64,000 bases of DNA from Pelistega sp. (GTDB lineage: Bacteria > Pseudomonadota > Gammaproteobacteria > Burkholderiales > Burkholderiaceae_B): positions 1 through 64,000 of the forward strand of contig JAUNUI010000006.1 in assembly GCA_030538255.1 (NCBI GenBank), in the 5' to 3' direction. Numbering within the stretch: position 1 is the stretch's first letter; the number at the start of each line of letters is the position of its first letter. A model generated the notes under the pieces. The model had not been told where the DNA came from. It did no database searches and saw nothing but the letters and a program-made list of their open reading frames with translations. Of this stretch, positions 8,467 to 17,286 are shown one piece after another. The position numbers were made by a program, and so were the translations under genes.

Positions 8467-8503
8467 TTGCTTAAGCAGCATCCAGATAGAGATGCTTAAG
8501 CAA
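8467..8503. other. Long intergenic stem-loop between convergent genes
   Basis: TTGCTTAAGC (8467-8476) pairs with GCTTAAGCAA (8494-8503), and the stem extends inwards by ATC/GAT after a 3-base bulge. No T run follows on either strand, so it is not a standard intrinsic terminator, though it lies where yigZ and the thioredoxin gene converge. Confidence 0.6.
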
Positions 8504-8572
8504 AATACAGAGCATGCTACTAGACCCACTTATCAAGTATTAAACTTGATTCAATAGTGAGTCCGCCCGCCA

Positions 8573-8962
8573 TTAAGCTTGTTGCTCACCCTCTTTACTC
8601 GCCGCCTCTTGTGCAGCGATATCGGCATGTACTTGTGCCATATCAACCGCTTTTACTTGCGTAATCAATTCTTCAAACTGCGCTGGCGCTAGTGCACCTG
8701 CTTGGTTGAATAACATCACACGCTCACGAAATACCATCAAGGTCGGAATAGAGCGAATGTTAAAAGCCGCTGCTAAGCCTTGTTCATCTTCAGTATTCAC
8801 TTTAGCGAAGACAACGTCTTCATGCTTGGCTGCTGCCGCTTCGAAGGTTGGGGCGAATTGACGGCAAGGACCACACCACGGTGCCCAGAAGTCAATAATC
8901 ACGGTTTTGTCGCCGCTTAAGACATCATTAAAATTGCCTTCGTTAAGATCTAAAATTTCCAT
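8573..8962 (-). CDS. Thioredoxin with C-terminal extension
   Basis: The thioredoxin fold carries the redox motif WCGPC (Cys30, Cys33) in FWAPWCGPCRQF and the cis-Pro segment IRSIPTLMVF. Such proteins reduce protein disulfides in the cytoplasm; no signal peptide is present. At 129 residues it is about 20 longer than standard TrxA, the excess being an Ala/Glu/Gln-rich tail (AAQEAASKEGEQQA). It may be a second thioredoxin rather than the main one, which I cannot tell from this window. The gene stands alone on the minus strand. Confidence 0.92.
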   Translation of the reverse strand: MEILDLNEGNFNDVLSGDKTVIIDFWAPWCGPCRQFAPTFEAAAAKHEDVVFAKVNTEDEQGLAAAFNIRSIPTLMVFRERVMLFNQAGALAPAQFEELITQVKAVDMAQVHADIAAQEAASKEGEQQA

Positions 8963-9000
8963 AACTGCTCCATAAGATTGTTTCGTTACATACTAGCTTA

Positions 9001-9027
9001 TTTATAGGCCAAGTGTCTTGTTTTCAA
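9001..9027 (-). promoter_or_regulatory. Candidate promoter of the thioredoxin gene
   Basis: On the minus strand TTGAAA and TATAAA are separated by 15 bases (plus-strand positions 9022-9027 and 9001-9006), 39 bases before the start codon. The spacing is short of ideal. Apart from this and the terminator at 9187-9219, the 321-base gap 8963-9283 shows nothing. Confidence 0.35.
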
Positions 9028-9186
9028 GTGTAATAAATATTCATCGCCGTAATTGATTTTAACTATGTCAAAAAGCGAGCGCTGTACCTCTAGCTGCGTC
9101 AATCAAAATAACGTTTATCTTAGCTGTGGCAAAACAGGAGCTATCACTTAAGCTGAACTGGCTAAAATTACGTCCATATAAATTAC

Positions 9187-9219
9187 ACAAAAAAAGGGTG
9201 AGACCTATTTGTCCCACCC
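9187..9219 (-). terminator. Terminator of the purine permease gene
   Basis: GGGTG-A-GAC (9196-9204) pairs with GTC-C-CACCC (9211-9219) with one mismatch. The A run on the plus strand at 9188-9195 becomes the T run on the minus strand. Confidence 0.75.
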
Positions 9220-9283
9220 TGAGTATTATCTAAATGCTTATTCAAACACTAATGCTAGCTAATAAGCTATTTCATCAAGTGCC

Positions 9284-10585
9284 TTAGCCACCTGTTGTAT
9301 CCAAGTATATCTTCAAGATAAACAAACCAGCAACGATGACGGTAGCGGGATGAATTTCTTTAAAGCGACCGGTTAAGGCTTTCAAGACCACATAGCTAAT
9401 AAAGCCAAAGGCAATCCCTTCAGCAATCGAGAAAGTGAACGGCATAATGAAGGCGGTTAAGGCCGCAGGCACAGACTCGGTCACATCATCCCATTCGATA
9501 TCGATTAAATCACGCACCATTAAACAAGCGACAAAAAGCAGGGCAGGTGCGGTGGCGTAAGCGGGCACGATACCGGCAATCGGAGAGAAGAATAAGCACA
9601 ATAGGAACAAGATTGCGACGGTTAAGGCTGTTAAACCAGTGCGACCACCGGCTTGCACACCGGCGGCACTTTCAACGAAAGCAGTTGTACTGCTGGTGCC
9701 TAAGACAGAACCTGTTAAGATCGCACCACTATCGGCAAATAAAGCACGACCGAGGTTATTCGGTTTGCCTTCTGGCAATAAATTAGCACGCTTAGCCACA
9801 CCAATTAAGGTGCCCGTTGCGTCAAAAATTTCCACTAAAACAAAGACCAAGATAATGTGGAAAAAGCCCTTGTTCAATACGCCCAAGACATCCATCTGCA
9901 TAAAGGTCGGCATAATGCTTGGTGGTGATGAAATCAGGGTCGTCGGGGCTGCACTATAGCCACCTAGGATAGAGACCACTGTTACCGCTAAAATCCCAAT
10001 CAGAATGGCGCCACGCACTTTAAACGCATCCAGCGCTGCAATAATGAAAAAGCCCAAGGCGGCAAGTACGGCAGAGTGATGGCTTAAATCACCAGCACCA
10101 ATAAAGGTCGCATCGTTCTTAACCACGATACCCGCTGATTTCAAGGCAATAAAGCCAAGGAACAAACCAATACCAGCGACAATGGCGCTACGCAAGGATT
10201 TCGGAATACCCGCAATCATCCACTTACGTATCCCTGTGGCGGTGAGCAGGAGAAAGATGAGACCAGAAATGAAGACCGCACCCAAGGCTTGTTGCCATGT
10301 ATAACCCATAGCACCGACAACACCGAAGGCAAAGAAGGCATTCAAACCCATGCCTGGCGCCATACCAATCGGCCAGTTTGCAAGGAAGGCCATAATCATT
10401 GAGCCAACAGCGGCTGCCAAGCAAGTGGCCACGAACACCGCATCTCTGTCCATGCCCGTTGTGCTTAAGATTTCGGGGTTCACAAAGATAATATAAGCCA
10501 TGGTGAGGAAAGTGGTGAGACCAGCCAGCAACTCGGTTCTGACCGTTGTAGAATTCTCCCGTAGTTTAAATAACGCTTCAAACAT
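9284..10585 (-). CDS. NCS2-family purine permease (AzgA type)
   Basis: This 433-residue polytopic inner-membrane protein has the AzgA-branch hallmarks RTELLAGLTTFLTMAYIIFVNP at the N-terminus, PGMGLNAFFAF, VEIFDATGTLIGVA and GTSSTTAFVESAAGV. Members import adenine, guanine or hypoxanthine with protons; the exact substrate cannot be read from sequence alone. About twelve to fourteen hydrophobic segments are visible. It would feed the purine salvage genes also present here (guaA, purA and a PRPP-dependent transferase). It is transcribed divergently from tsaD, and the 152-base gap shows no recognisable purine riboswitch. Confidence 0.9.
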   Translation of the reverse strand: MFEALFKLRENSTTVRTELLAGLTTFLTMAYIIFVNPEILSTTGMDRDAVFVATCLAAAVGSMIMAFLANWPIGMAPGMGLNAFFAFGVVGAMGYTWQQALGAVFISGLIFLLLTATGIRKWMIAGIPKSLRSAIVAGIGLFLGFIALKSAGIVVKNDATFIGAGDLSHHSAVLAALGFFIIAALDAFKVRGAILIGILAVTVVSILGGYSAAPTTLISSPPSIMPTFMQMDVLGVLNKGFFHIILVFVLVEIFDATGTLIGVAKRANLLPEGKPNNLGRALFADSGAILTGSVLGTSSTTAFVESAAGVQAGGRTGLTALTVAILFLLCLFFSPIAGIVPAYATAPALLFVACLMVRDLIDIEWDDVTESVPAALTAFIMPFTFSIAEGIAFGFISYVVLKALTGRFKEIHPATVIVAGLFILKIYLDTTGG

Positions 10586-10737
10586 GGGGTTTGCTCCTTT
10601 AAAACAGATAGGTAATTTATAATTTTAGCTTTACTACCTGAGGACATTGTGAGAATCGCTCAGTTATTTTCATAATGCTGGCTTTTTACCCGGTGGTTCG
10701 TCTTGTATTTGCAACATTGAGTATTATTTAAGATCTT

Positions 10738-11772
10738 ATGAGTATGAATATTTTAGGCATCGAGAGTTCCTGTGATGAAACGGGCGTCGCGATCGTGAAT
10801 ACGCAGCGTGGTTTGTTGGCGCATGCGCTACATAGTCAGATTGCCATGCACCAAGCCTATGGTGGGGTGGTGCCTGAGCTAGCCTCGCGCGATCATATTC
10901 GTCGCATCCTACCGCTCACTCATGAAGTCTTGAAAAAGGCGGGAGTTGCCTTGAACGAGATTGATGCGGTGGCCTATACCGCAGGTCCAGGTCTAGCGGG
11001 TGCCTTATTAGTGGGCGCATCAGTGGCACAGGCATTTGCTTGGACCCATGATTTACCTGCGATTGCGATTCACCACTTGGAAGGTCATCTGTTATCGCCC
11101 ATGTTGGCTGACCCGGTACCAGAATTTCCCTTTGTCGCTTTATTAGTCTCTGGTGGTCATACCCAGATTATGCGCGTCGATGGGGTGGGGCAGTATGAGT
11201 TACTTGGTGAGACCTTGGATGATGCCGCGGGTGAAGCCTTCGATAAATCTGCCAAGCTGATGGGCTTGCCGTATCCAGGAGGCCCTCACTTATCGGCTTT
11301 AGCCAGTCAAGGTGATGCCAGTGTATATCAATTACCACGTCCAATGAAGCATAGCAAGGACCTGGATTTTAGTTTTAGCGGCTTAAAAACAGCAGTCTTA
11401 ACAACCTTACGTAAGCTTGAGCAAGCGGGTGAGATAAGTGAACAAGATAAGGCCAATCTAGCGGCAGGTGCGCAAGCGGCAATTGTTGATGTCCTGGGCC
11501 ATAAAGCGATTAAAGCCATGAAAGAAACAGGTCTTAAGCGCTTGGTTGTGGCGGGTGGCGTCGGTGCGAATTTGGAGTTGCGTCAATTTTTAAAAGATGA
11601 GATGCGTAAGATTTCAGGTGAGGTGTTTTTCCCACCCCATGCGCTCTGTACCGATAATGGTGCCATGATTGCGCATGCGGCCAGTGAGCGGGTGAAGGCA
11701 GGCTTGGTTGACTTATCTAAGCGGGAATACAATGTCAGCGTGCGGCCACGCTGGGATCTGGCGCAGATTTAA
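10738..11772 (+). CDS. tsaD: tRNA N6-threonylcarbamoyladenosine transferase TsaD
   Basis: TsaD transfers threonylcarbamoyl from its AMP adduct to A37 of ANN-decoding tRNAs, working with TsaB and TsaE. The Kae1/Qri7 signature is clear: [12 protein letters not shown] at the N-terminus, the metal ligands His113 and His117 in [21 protein letters not shown] and the C-terminal DNGAMIA with the third ligand Asp. At 344 residues it is full length. It is monocistronic, ends with an intrinsic terminator, and is convergent with plsY. Confidence 0.97.
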   Translation: MSMNILGIESSCDETGVAIVNTQRGLLAHALHSQIAMHQAYGGVVPELASRDHIRRILPLTHEVLKKAGVALNEIDAVAYTAGPGLAGALLVGASVAQAFAWTHDLPAIAIHHLEGHLLSPMLADPVPEFPFVALLVSGGHTQIMRVDGVGQYELLGETLDDAAGEAFDKSAKLMGLPYPGGPHLSALASQGDASVYQLPRPMKHSKDLDFSFSGLKTAVLTTLRKLEQAGEISEQDKANLAAGAQAAIVDVLGHKAIKAMKETGLKRLVVAGGVGANLELRQFLKDEMRKISGEVFFPPHALCTDNGAMIAHAASERVKAGLVDLSKREYNVSVRPRWDLAQI

Positions 11773-11831
11773 TCCGTGCTTGAATGGTTTATTTTAGGGT
11801 CTGCTATCTCTGCTTGGATTCTCGCATAGAC

Positions 11832-11878
11832 TGAATTGTCGTCGTAGAGTTTACTAGGACAATTCATTTTGTTTTTTT
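11832..11878 (+). terminator. Terminator of tsaD
   Basis: A 9-bp stem TGAATTGTC (11832-11840) with GACAATTCA (11858-11866) and a 17-base loop is followed by TTTTGTTTTTTT. Confidence 0.8.
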
Positions 11879-11930
11879 ATGCGCTTTGAGTTTTCATTCA
11901 CAGCCAAGCAGTCGAATTACTGAGCCGCCC

Positions 11931-12611
11931 TTATTTCTTAGACTTGGCCTTTTTACTCATGCGCGCCACTGGCGGTGTGCTTGCTTTGTCTTTCGAAGAG
12001 CCGATTTTCGATTCTTTGCCATTCATTAAATTATGAATATTCTTCTTGTGCTTATAAATCAGCATGGCGGCGATAAACACAAAGCTTAAGAAATAGCTCA
12101 TGATAAAGTCACCGCCCGACAAGCTCATGAGTGCGTAAATCACCGGAGCGCTGGCTGAGGCAACGATGGCCGCTAAAGATGAGAAGCGGAATAGCACGGC
12201 AATTAAGATCCAGATGGCAATCGTCACGCCGGCTAACCAAGCCTGCAAAGCAAATAGAACACCAATTGCAGTAGCTACGCCCTTGCCGCCTTTGAATTTC
12301 AAGAAGCAAGAATAAATATGACCTAAAAAGGCAGCGATACCAACTAAAGCAAAGCCTGTTGTGCCAATTTGCGGGAATAAAGTTTGTGCAAGATATACCG
12401 CGCCCCAACCCTTCAAGGCATCGCCGATTAAGGTTAAGATAGCGGCGCTCTTATTTCCACTACGTAAGACATTAGTAGCACCAGGATTGCCTGAGCCAAA
12501 TTGACGTGGGTCCTGCAAGCCGAATAATTTACTCACAATAATCGCAAAGGGTAAGGAGCCCAACAGATACGCGATAATAATTGCAAGGAGTAAGGATACT
12601 GGATCGGCCAT
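11931..12611 (-). CDS. plsY: Glycerol-3-phosphate acyltransferase PlsY
   Basis: PlsY acylates glycerol-3-phosphate with acyl-phosphate, the first step of phospholipid synthesis, in the inner membrane. The family motifs are visible: YLLGSLPFAIIVSKLFG, RQFGSGNPGATNVLR, LKGWGAVYLA and KFKGGKGVATAIG. I start it at ATG 12611 (226 residues); the longer open frame to 12806 adds an N-terminus that the family does not have. The basic C-terminal tail rich in Lys and Ser (after HKKNIHNLM) is somewhat long. It is divergent from surE. Confidence 0.93.
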   Translation of the reverse strand: MADPVSLLLAIIIAYLLGSLPFAIIVSKLFGLQDPRQFGSGNPGATNVLRSGNKSAAILTLIGDALKGWGAVYLAQTLFPQIGTTGFALVGIAAFLGHIYSCFLKFKGGKGVATAIGVLFALQAWLAGVTIAIWILIAVLFRFSSLAAIVASASAPVIYALMSLSGGDFIMSYFLSFVFIAAMLIYKHKKNIHNLMNGKESKIGSSKDKASTPPVARMSKKAKSKK

Positions 12612-12781
12612 AGTCGTGAAATGAGTCGTTAAATAAGAGGTCAAAAAACAATTCAGATATTGTACACCTTTTGCACTCAAGTGGAATCGTTCGATTGCCA
12701 TGAGTTTTGTGTTGCTTGTAGAAAATGGGGTAAAATGAAGCTTCATTTTATCGCTTGGCAGATTGGGGTAGAAGTTTAACC

Positions 12782-13534
12782 ATGAAGAAACATATTTTGG
12801 TCTCAAATGATGACGGCTATAACGCTAAGGGTTTAGAGTTATTAGTCGAGGCTCTGAAACCGTGGGCTGATGTGACGGTATTTGCCCCTGAGGTCAATCA
12901 TAGTGGTGCTTCCAACTCACTTACGCTAACACGTCCACTGAATGTGCGCCAAGCGAATAATGGCTTTTACTATGTGAATGGCACCCCAAGTGACTGCGTG
13001 CATATTGCCTTGACGGGGATTCTGCAAGAGAAACCTGATATTGTTGTCTCAGGCATTAATAATGGCGCGAATCTTGGCGAAGATACCTTATATTCAGGCA
13101 CGGTAGCGGCGGCTACTGAAGGGTATCTGTTTGGCTATCCTTCGGTCGCTTTTTCCCTAACAGAGCGCAATTGGCCGAATATTGAGGCGGCGGTAGAGAT
13201 AGCTGTCCACATTATCAAACATATGCTGGATAATCCTAAAGACAAGCCTGTATTGCTGAACGTGAATATTCCGCCCCTGGAATCCCACGACCCTAAGAAC
13301 ATTCGCGTAACGCGCCTGGGCAAGCGCTATCCAAGTCAGGCCGTGATTCAATCAGAAAATCCACAAGGTGAGCCTATCTATTGGATTGGACCCGTCGGTG
13401 CGACCTTAGATTTAAGTGATGATACGGATTTTGGGGCGATTAATTTAGGCCATGTGGCGGTTACGCCATTGCGTCTCGACCTCACCCATTACGATCAATT
13501 GTCTATGGCCAAAGAATGGATTGAGCAACGATGA
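12782..13534 (+). CDS. surE: 5'/3'-nucleotidase SurE
   Basis: SurE is a metal-dependent nucleoside monophosphate and exopolyphosphate phosphatase. The metal site Asp10-Asp11 in VSNDDGY is at the N-terminus, followed by the conserved [17 protein letters not shown] and [10 protein letters not shown]. The start is ATG 12782, giving 250 residues; an in-frame start at 12755 is less likely. The stop overlaps the pcm start by 4 bases (ATGA). The order surE-pcm-nlpD is the classic proteobacterial stationary-phase cluster. Confidence 0.96.
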   Translation: MKKHILVSNDDGYNAKGLELLVEALKPWADVTVFAPEVNHSGASNSLTLTRPLNVRQANNGFYYVNGTPSDCVHIALTGILQEKPDIVVSGINNGANLGEDTLYSGTVAAATEGYLFGYPSVAFSLTERNWPNIEAAVEIAVHIIKHMLDNPKDKPVLLNVNIPPLESHDPKNIRVTRLGKRYPSQAVIQSENPQGEPIYWIGPVGATLDLSDDTDFGAINLGHVAVTPLRLDLTHYDQLSMAKEWIEQR

Positions 13535-14388
13535 GTAAAGTGCCTAGCTCGAAATATTCTAAACTGTATGCGTCAAATGTAAATGATGTTAAAAAAGCAT
13601 CAGTACCTAGCGCACAGGCGGCAAAAAAGTTTAAAATTACGGCAAGTAATAGCAATGCGAAAATTCTGTCGGGAAATAGTCCGCTATTTCGCCCAACGCC
13701 AGAATCAATAGCCCATATGAAATCGCAATTGCTACGTAATGCGGGTCTGAATTCAGATCAGTTGCGCCGTAATATGAGTGAGCGCTTGCGTAGTGATAAG
13801 GGGATTAGTGATCCACGTGTGCTGTCGGCGATGCAACAAGTGCCGCGCCATTGTTTTATGGATCAGGGCATGGCGAGTCGCGCCTACGAAGATGCGGCCT
13901 TGCCAATTGGTTATGGCCAGACAATTTCCATGCCGTCTGTGGTTGCTCGCATGATTTCGGTTTTGCTTGAGCAAAGAGAAGCAGGACGTGTGCTAGAGAT
14001 TGGGACGGGTTGTGGCTATCAAGCCGCAGTCTTGGCTTGCGTGTATCGTGAAGTCTTTTCCATTGAACGGATTCAAGGTTTACATGAGCTGGCTAAAATT
14101 AATTTAGCCAAGGTCAATAATCTACCGAAGATTGCATTGCATTATGGTGATGGACGCATAGGCTGGCCAGATCAGGCGCCTTTCGATTCCATTATTATTG
14201 CGGCGGCGGGTTTAGAAATCCCGCAGGCCTTGTTGACTCAACTTAAGGTAGGCGGTCGTCTCATCGCCCCTGAAGGTGCCGATCAACAGAAACTCGTTTT
14301 AATTGAGCGCAAAGCGAGCCAAGAGTGGGTTCGTCGAGACTTAGAAGCAGTTCGTTTCGTCCCTTTGCGTGCTGGCGTTCAGTCGTAA
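13531..14388 (+). CDS. pcm: Protein-L-isoaspartate O-methyltransferase
   Basis: Pcm methylates isoaspartyl residues of damaged proteins using S-adenosylmethionine. The SAM-binding motif [10 protein letters not shown] lies at about 155-164, preceded by the family segment [17 protein letters not shown]. The first ~80 residues are a Lys/Ser/Ala-rich extension not found in the E. coli enzyme but common in Burkholderiales, giving 285 residues. Translation is coupled to surE. Confidence 0.95.
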   Translation: MSKVPSSKYSKLYASNVNDVKKASVPSAQAAKKFKITASNSNAKILSGNSPLFRPTPESIAHMKSQLLRNAGLNSDQLRRNMSERLRSDKGISDPRVLSAMQQVPRHCFMDQGMASRAYEDAALPIGYGQTISMPSVVARMISVLLEQREAGRVLEIGTGCGYQAAVLACVYREVFSIERIQGLHELAKINLAKVNNLPKIALHYGDGRIGWPDQAPFDSIIIAAAGLEIPQALLTQLKVGGRLIAPEGADQQKLVLIERKASQEWVRRDLEAVRFVPLRAGVQS

Positions 14389-14451
14389 TTTGAAGCGCAT
14401 GTCTATTTACATGTTACGCTATATCTAGAGCAAGAGAAGATTAGGAAAGTT

Positions 14452-15171
14452 ATGCATTTGTCTAAAAGAACATCGTATTTATTAAGTGCTGCATTATCAG
14501 CGATTATTTTAGCGGGTTGTGGTACCAGTAACCGTGCGCCGATTACATCGGCAGGTGGGAGTTCAGCCGCCACAGGTTCTGGCGTACACGTTGTGCAACG
14601 TGGCGATACTTTATACAGTATCGCTCGTCGCCATAATGTATCGGTCAATCAACTTTTAAGTTTAAATAATATTTCGAATGCTTCGCAAATCGAAGTAGGT
14701 CAGCGCTTGCGCCTAGGTACGGGTGCTCCTGCTACAGCGGCTACTCGCACGCCTGCAGCTTCTACGTCAAGTGCTTCAAGCTCATCTCCACGCGTGGCGA
14801 GTGATGCGAAGTTGGTCTCTTGGGACTGGCCTGTGCGTGGCAATATTATTAGCCAATACTCAGAGAGCACACGTGGCATTGATATCGCGGGTAGCATTGG
14901 TGACCCTGTGAAAGCGGCCGCAGCGGGTACCGTATCGTATGTTGGTAATGGCTTACGTGGTTTAGGTAATTTAATTCTGATTACGCATGGCAATGGTTTT
15001 ATTTCTGCCTATGCGCATAACGATAAATTATTAGTGAAACAGAATGAGCGCGTCACGAAGGGACAGAAAATTGCTGAGCTTGGTCAGTCAGATACAACCT
15101 CGCCGCGCTTGCACTTTGAGATTCGTCGCAATGGTAGCCCAGTAAACCCACTATCCTACTTGCCACGCTAA
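14452..15171 (+). CDS. nlpD: NlpD-like lipoprotein, LysM plus degenerate LytM (M23) domain
   Basis: NlpD activates the cell-wall amidase AmiC at the division site from the outer membrane. A signal peptide with lipobox LAGC places the lipidated Cys at 23. A LysM domain (VHVVQRGDTLYSIARRHNVS) follows at about 46-90, then a Ser/Ala/Thr linker and a C-terminal M23 domain. The zinc-site motifs are degenerate: RGIDIAG has no leading His and RLHFEIR has Arg instead of the first His. This is as expected for an activator rather than an enzyme. rpoS, which normally follows nlpD, is absent here. Confidence 0.93.
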   Translation: MHLSKRTSYLLSAALSAIILAGCGTSNRAPITSAGGSSAATGSGVHVVQRGDTLYSIARRHNVSVNQLLSLNNISNASQIEVGQRLRLGTGAPATAATRTPAASTSSASSSSPRVASDAKLVSWDWPVRGNIISQYSESTRGIDIAGSIGDPVKAAAAGTVSYVGNGLRGLGNLILITHGNGFISAYAHNDKLLVKQNERVTKGQKIAELGQSDTTSPRLHFEIRRNGSPVNPLSYLPR

Positions 15172-15344
15172 GTATTAAGTTTGGCTTTAGCACCAAGAGA
15201 GCGAGTTTGCTTTTTTCAGGGCTGGCTAAGGTAATTTAATCAATTGTAGCTAGCCTTGGCGCTTAGATAAATTTGTGGGTGCTTCTCGATAAATCGAGTC
15301 CGCTGCATATCGTCTTTGAGCTACGCAAGTCAATGCATAATTTT

Positions 15345-15376
15345 GGCCGCGCTAGAATGTAGTTGCGGCCTTTTTT
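15345..15376 (+). terminator. Terminator hairpin just before the exonuclease gene
   Basis: GGCCGC (15345-15350) pairs with GCGGCC (15365-15370) and six T follow. It ends only 18 bases before the next start codon, so it could be the distant terminator of nlpD or an attenuator of the downstream gene. Confidence 0.65.
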
Positions 15377-15394
15377 ATTTTTCAAGAGTAGTTT

Positions 15395-16180
15395 ATGATT
15401 CCTTGCCTCGTTTTTGATTTAGAAACCATCCCCGATGCTGCCGGTTTACGGGCCCTGAATGATTATGAAGCGGGCTTAAGTGATGCGCAAGTAGTAGAGT
15501 TGGCGATGGCTGAGCGTCGTGAGAAAACAGGCTCCGACTTTTTCCCGCATCACCTGCAGAAAGTTGCTGTTGTGTCTTGCGTCTTTCGAGACGATCAAGG
15601 GTTTCGCGTTAAGACCTTAGGCCAGCCAGAGGATGATGAAGCGACGCTAATTCGGCAGTTCTTTAAAATCATTGATTACTACACGCCACAAATTATTAGT
15701 TGGAATGGTTCCGGTTTTGATTGGCCTGTTTTGCATTACCGTAGCTTAATTCATAAGATTGCCTCGCCACGCTACTGGGATTCTGGTGAGGATAATCGCG
15801 ATTTCAAATTCAATAATTATCTCAATCGTTATCATACGCGTCACTTAGATTTGATGGATGTGTTAGCTGGCTTTAGTGGCCGAGCCAATGCGCCGATGGA
15901 TCAGTTGGCGAAATTATGTGGCTTCCCAGGTAAGCTAGGTATGGATGGCTCGCAAGTCTGGCCAGCATGGCAGGCTGGACAGCAAGCTGAGGTGCGCGCC
16001 TATTGTGAGACGGATGTCGTGAATACATGGTTGTTGTATTGCCGTTATCGCTTAATCAAGGGCGAGTTAGATATCACGGCTTATGAAGCGGAAATTCAAT
16101 TGGTGCGCGATAGCTTACAGCAGATTGATGCACCACACTGGCAGGAATATATGGCGACTTGGGAGGCTGAGAGTCTTTAG
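15395..16180 (+). CDS. Predicted 3'-5' exonuclease (PolB-like, DEDDy)
   Basis: This 261-residue protein belongs to the predicted DNA-polymerase-B-like exonuclease family. The DEDDy catalytic set is complete: Asp8 and Glu10 in FDLET, Asp109 in SGFDWPVL, and Tyr203/Asp207 in YCETDVVNTW. It should trim single-stranded DNA or RNA 3' ends. The biological role of this stand-alone family is not established. It sits between nlpD and rlmD, where rpoS is found in related genomes, but shares nothing with rpoS. Confidence 0.88.
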   Translation: MIPCLVFDLETIPDAAGLRALNDYEAGLSDAQVVELAMAERREKTGSDFFPHHLQKVAVVSCVFRDDQGFRVKTLGQPEDDEATLIRQFFKIIDYYTPQIISWNGSGFDWPVLHYRSLIHKIASPRYWDSGEDNRDFKFNNYLNRYHTRHLDLMDVLAGFSGRANAPMDQLAKLCGFPGKLGMDGSQVWPAWQAGQQAEVRAYCETDVVNTWLLYCRYRLIKGELDITAYEAEIQLVRDSLQQIDAPHWQEYMATWEAESL

Positions 16181-16265
16181 TCTTGCTTTATGACAGCTAA
16201 TTAGTTCGAAAAAAGGCATATGTGTGCGCTGAAATCTTAAGCACTTTTTAAAATTTTGCAGTTTA

Positions 16266-16271
16266 TTGACA
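16266..16271 (+). promoter_or_regulatory. Possible -35 element upstream of the Spy-like gene
   Basis: A perfect TTGACA is present 130 bases before the start, but no convincing -10 lies 16-18 bases downstream. TGAAAGC occurs twice nearby (around 16276 and 16299), possibly a regulator site. Confidence 0.25.
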
Positions 16272-16400
16272 ATCCTGAAAGCGATTAAAAGTCACTGAAA
16301 GCCAATGAAATAATTGCCTTAATAAACGAAATAGATTTGTAACGGCCTCTGCTTAATAATACTCCTAACGAAAACGAATTGATTACATAAGGAGTTATCA

Positions 16401-16958
16401 ATGAATAAGCAAACTCGTTTAAAAGGCATTGTTGCCGCTACTGTTCTGGCGCTTGGTGTTGTTTCAGTGGCTCAAGCGCAACCTGGTCAAGGACCACAGG
16501 GCGGTCAAGGTCAATCACAACGTGCTGATAAGCGCGGTCCAGGTGCGCCAGGTATGGGCATGGGTCCAATGAGTATTGTGAGTCCTCGTATCATTGAAGA
16601 CTTAAATTTAAATGATACCCAGAAAGCACAATATCAAGCTATTGATGATTTCCAAAAAGAAGTCTTTACCAAGCGCAAAGAAGGTTTCACAAAGCTGAAA
16701 GAACTTCGTGAACAGCAGATGGCTTCAGGTAAGTTAGATTTAGAAGCTCTGTTTGCTGCCGATGATGTAGAGCGCGCTGAGGCGATGAAAGATCATCAAC
16801 AGTTTAAGACGAAAGTATTAGACTTCTGGAAAACCTTAGATGATGATCAGAAGGTCAAAGTCAGCAAAGCATTCACCGAGAAGCAAGAGCGTATGGGTAA
16901 GCGTATGCAAGACAAGCGTGACGGCCAACGTGGTGGGCAACGCGCACCTCAGCAGTAA
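16401..16958 (+). CDS. Periplasmic Spy/CpxP-like protein
   Basis: A Sec signal peptide of 26 residues ends in AQA. A Gly/Gln/Pro-rich segment follows, then helices rich in Lys, Glu and Gln (LNLNDTQKAQYQAI, KLKELREQQMASGKLD), resembling the LTXXQ-type Spy/CpxP proteins that act as periplasmic chaperones under envelope stress. A good Shine-Dalgarno AAGGAG precedes the ATG. The end is again Gly/Arg/Gln-rich. The gene stands alone with a terminator at 17029. The family call rests on architecture rather than a strict motif. Confidence 0.7.
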   Translation: MNKQTRLKGIVAATVLALGVVSVAQAQPGQGPQGGQGQSQRADKRGPGAPGMGMGPMSIVSPRIIEDLNLNDTQKAQYQAIDDFQKEVFTKRKEGFTKLKELREQQMASGKLDLEALFAADDVERAEAMKDHQQFKTKVLDFWKTLDDDQKVKVSKAFTEKQERMGKRMQDKRDGQRGGQRAPQQ

Positions 16959-17028
16959 GTAGCAGTTCAGTAGTTTAGTAGTTTAGTAGTACAGCAGTTT
17001 TTCCTCTCATTTTTTCCTCTCCCTGTTT

Positions 17029-17058
17029 GCCCCAGTTGCTAAGACTGGGGCTTTTTTT
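17029..17058 (+). terminator. Terminator of the Spy-like gene
   Basis: An 8-bp perfect stem GCCCCAGT (17029-17036) with ACTGGGGC (17044-17051) and a 7-base loop is followed by seven T. Confidence 0.9.
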
Positions 17059-17106
17059 GCCTGCTTGCGATGAATATCAAGTAGGCTTAGTGCAAGGTAG
17101 CTGATT

Positions 17107-17189
17107 AGATCCATAGGATTAGGCCATGACGAGCGAGGGCATGCTATTGACACCGTATTAGCTTCATAGGTCCAGAGGATTAGGCCATG
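17107..17189. repeat. Direct repeat of 22 bp upstream of rlmD
   Basis: 17107-17128 and 17168-17189 match except for two bases; both contain AGGATTAGGCCATG. They are 61 bases apart in a gene-free stretch. Confidence 0.75.
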
Positions 17190-17286
17190 CCTACTAATTT
17201 CTCTGCTTGTTCCAGCAGAATGCAGATTTTCTCTATCTAAGCCATTAAAATAGCGGCTTAACTATTCTCTGCTATGGAAAGCGATA

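Noticed and set aside
10586..10737. Purine riboswitch upstream of the purine permease
   Set aside because: No conserved purine-riboswitch core or three-way junction is visible.
11931..12806. PlsY with a 65-residue N-terminal extension
   Set aside because: The extension is basic, unlike the family, and begins inside the surE start region; ATG 12611 gives the normal protein.
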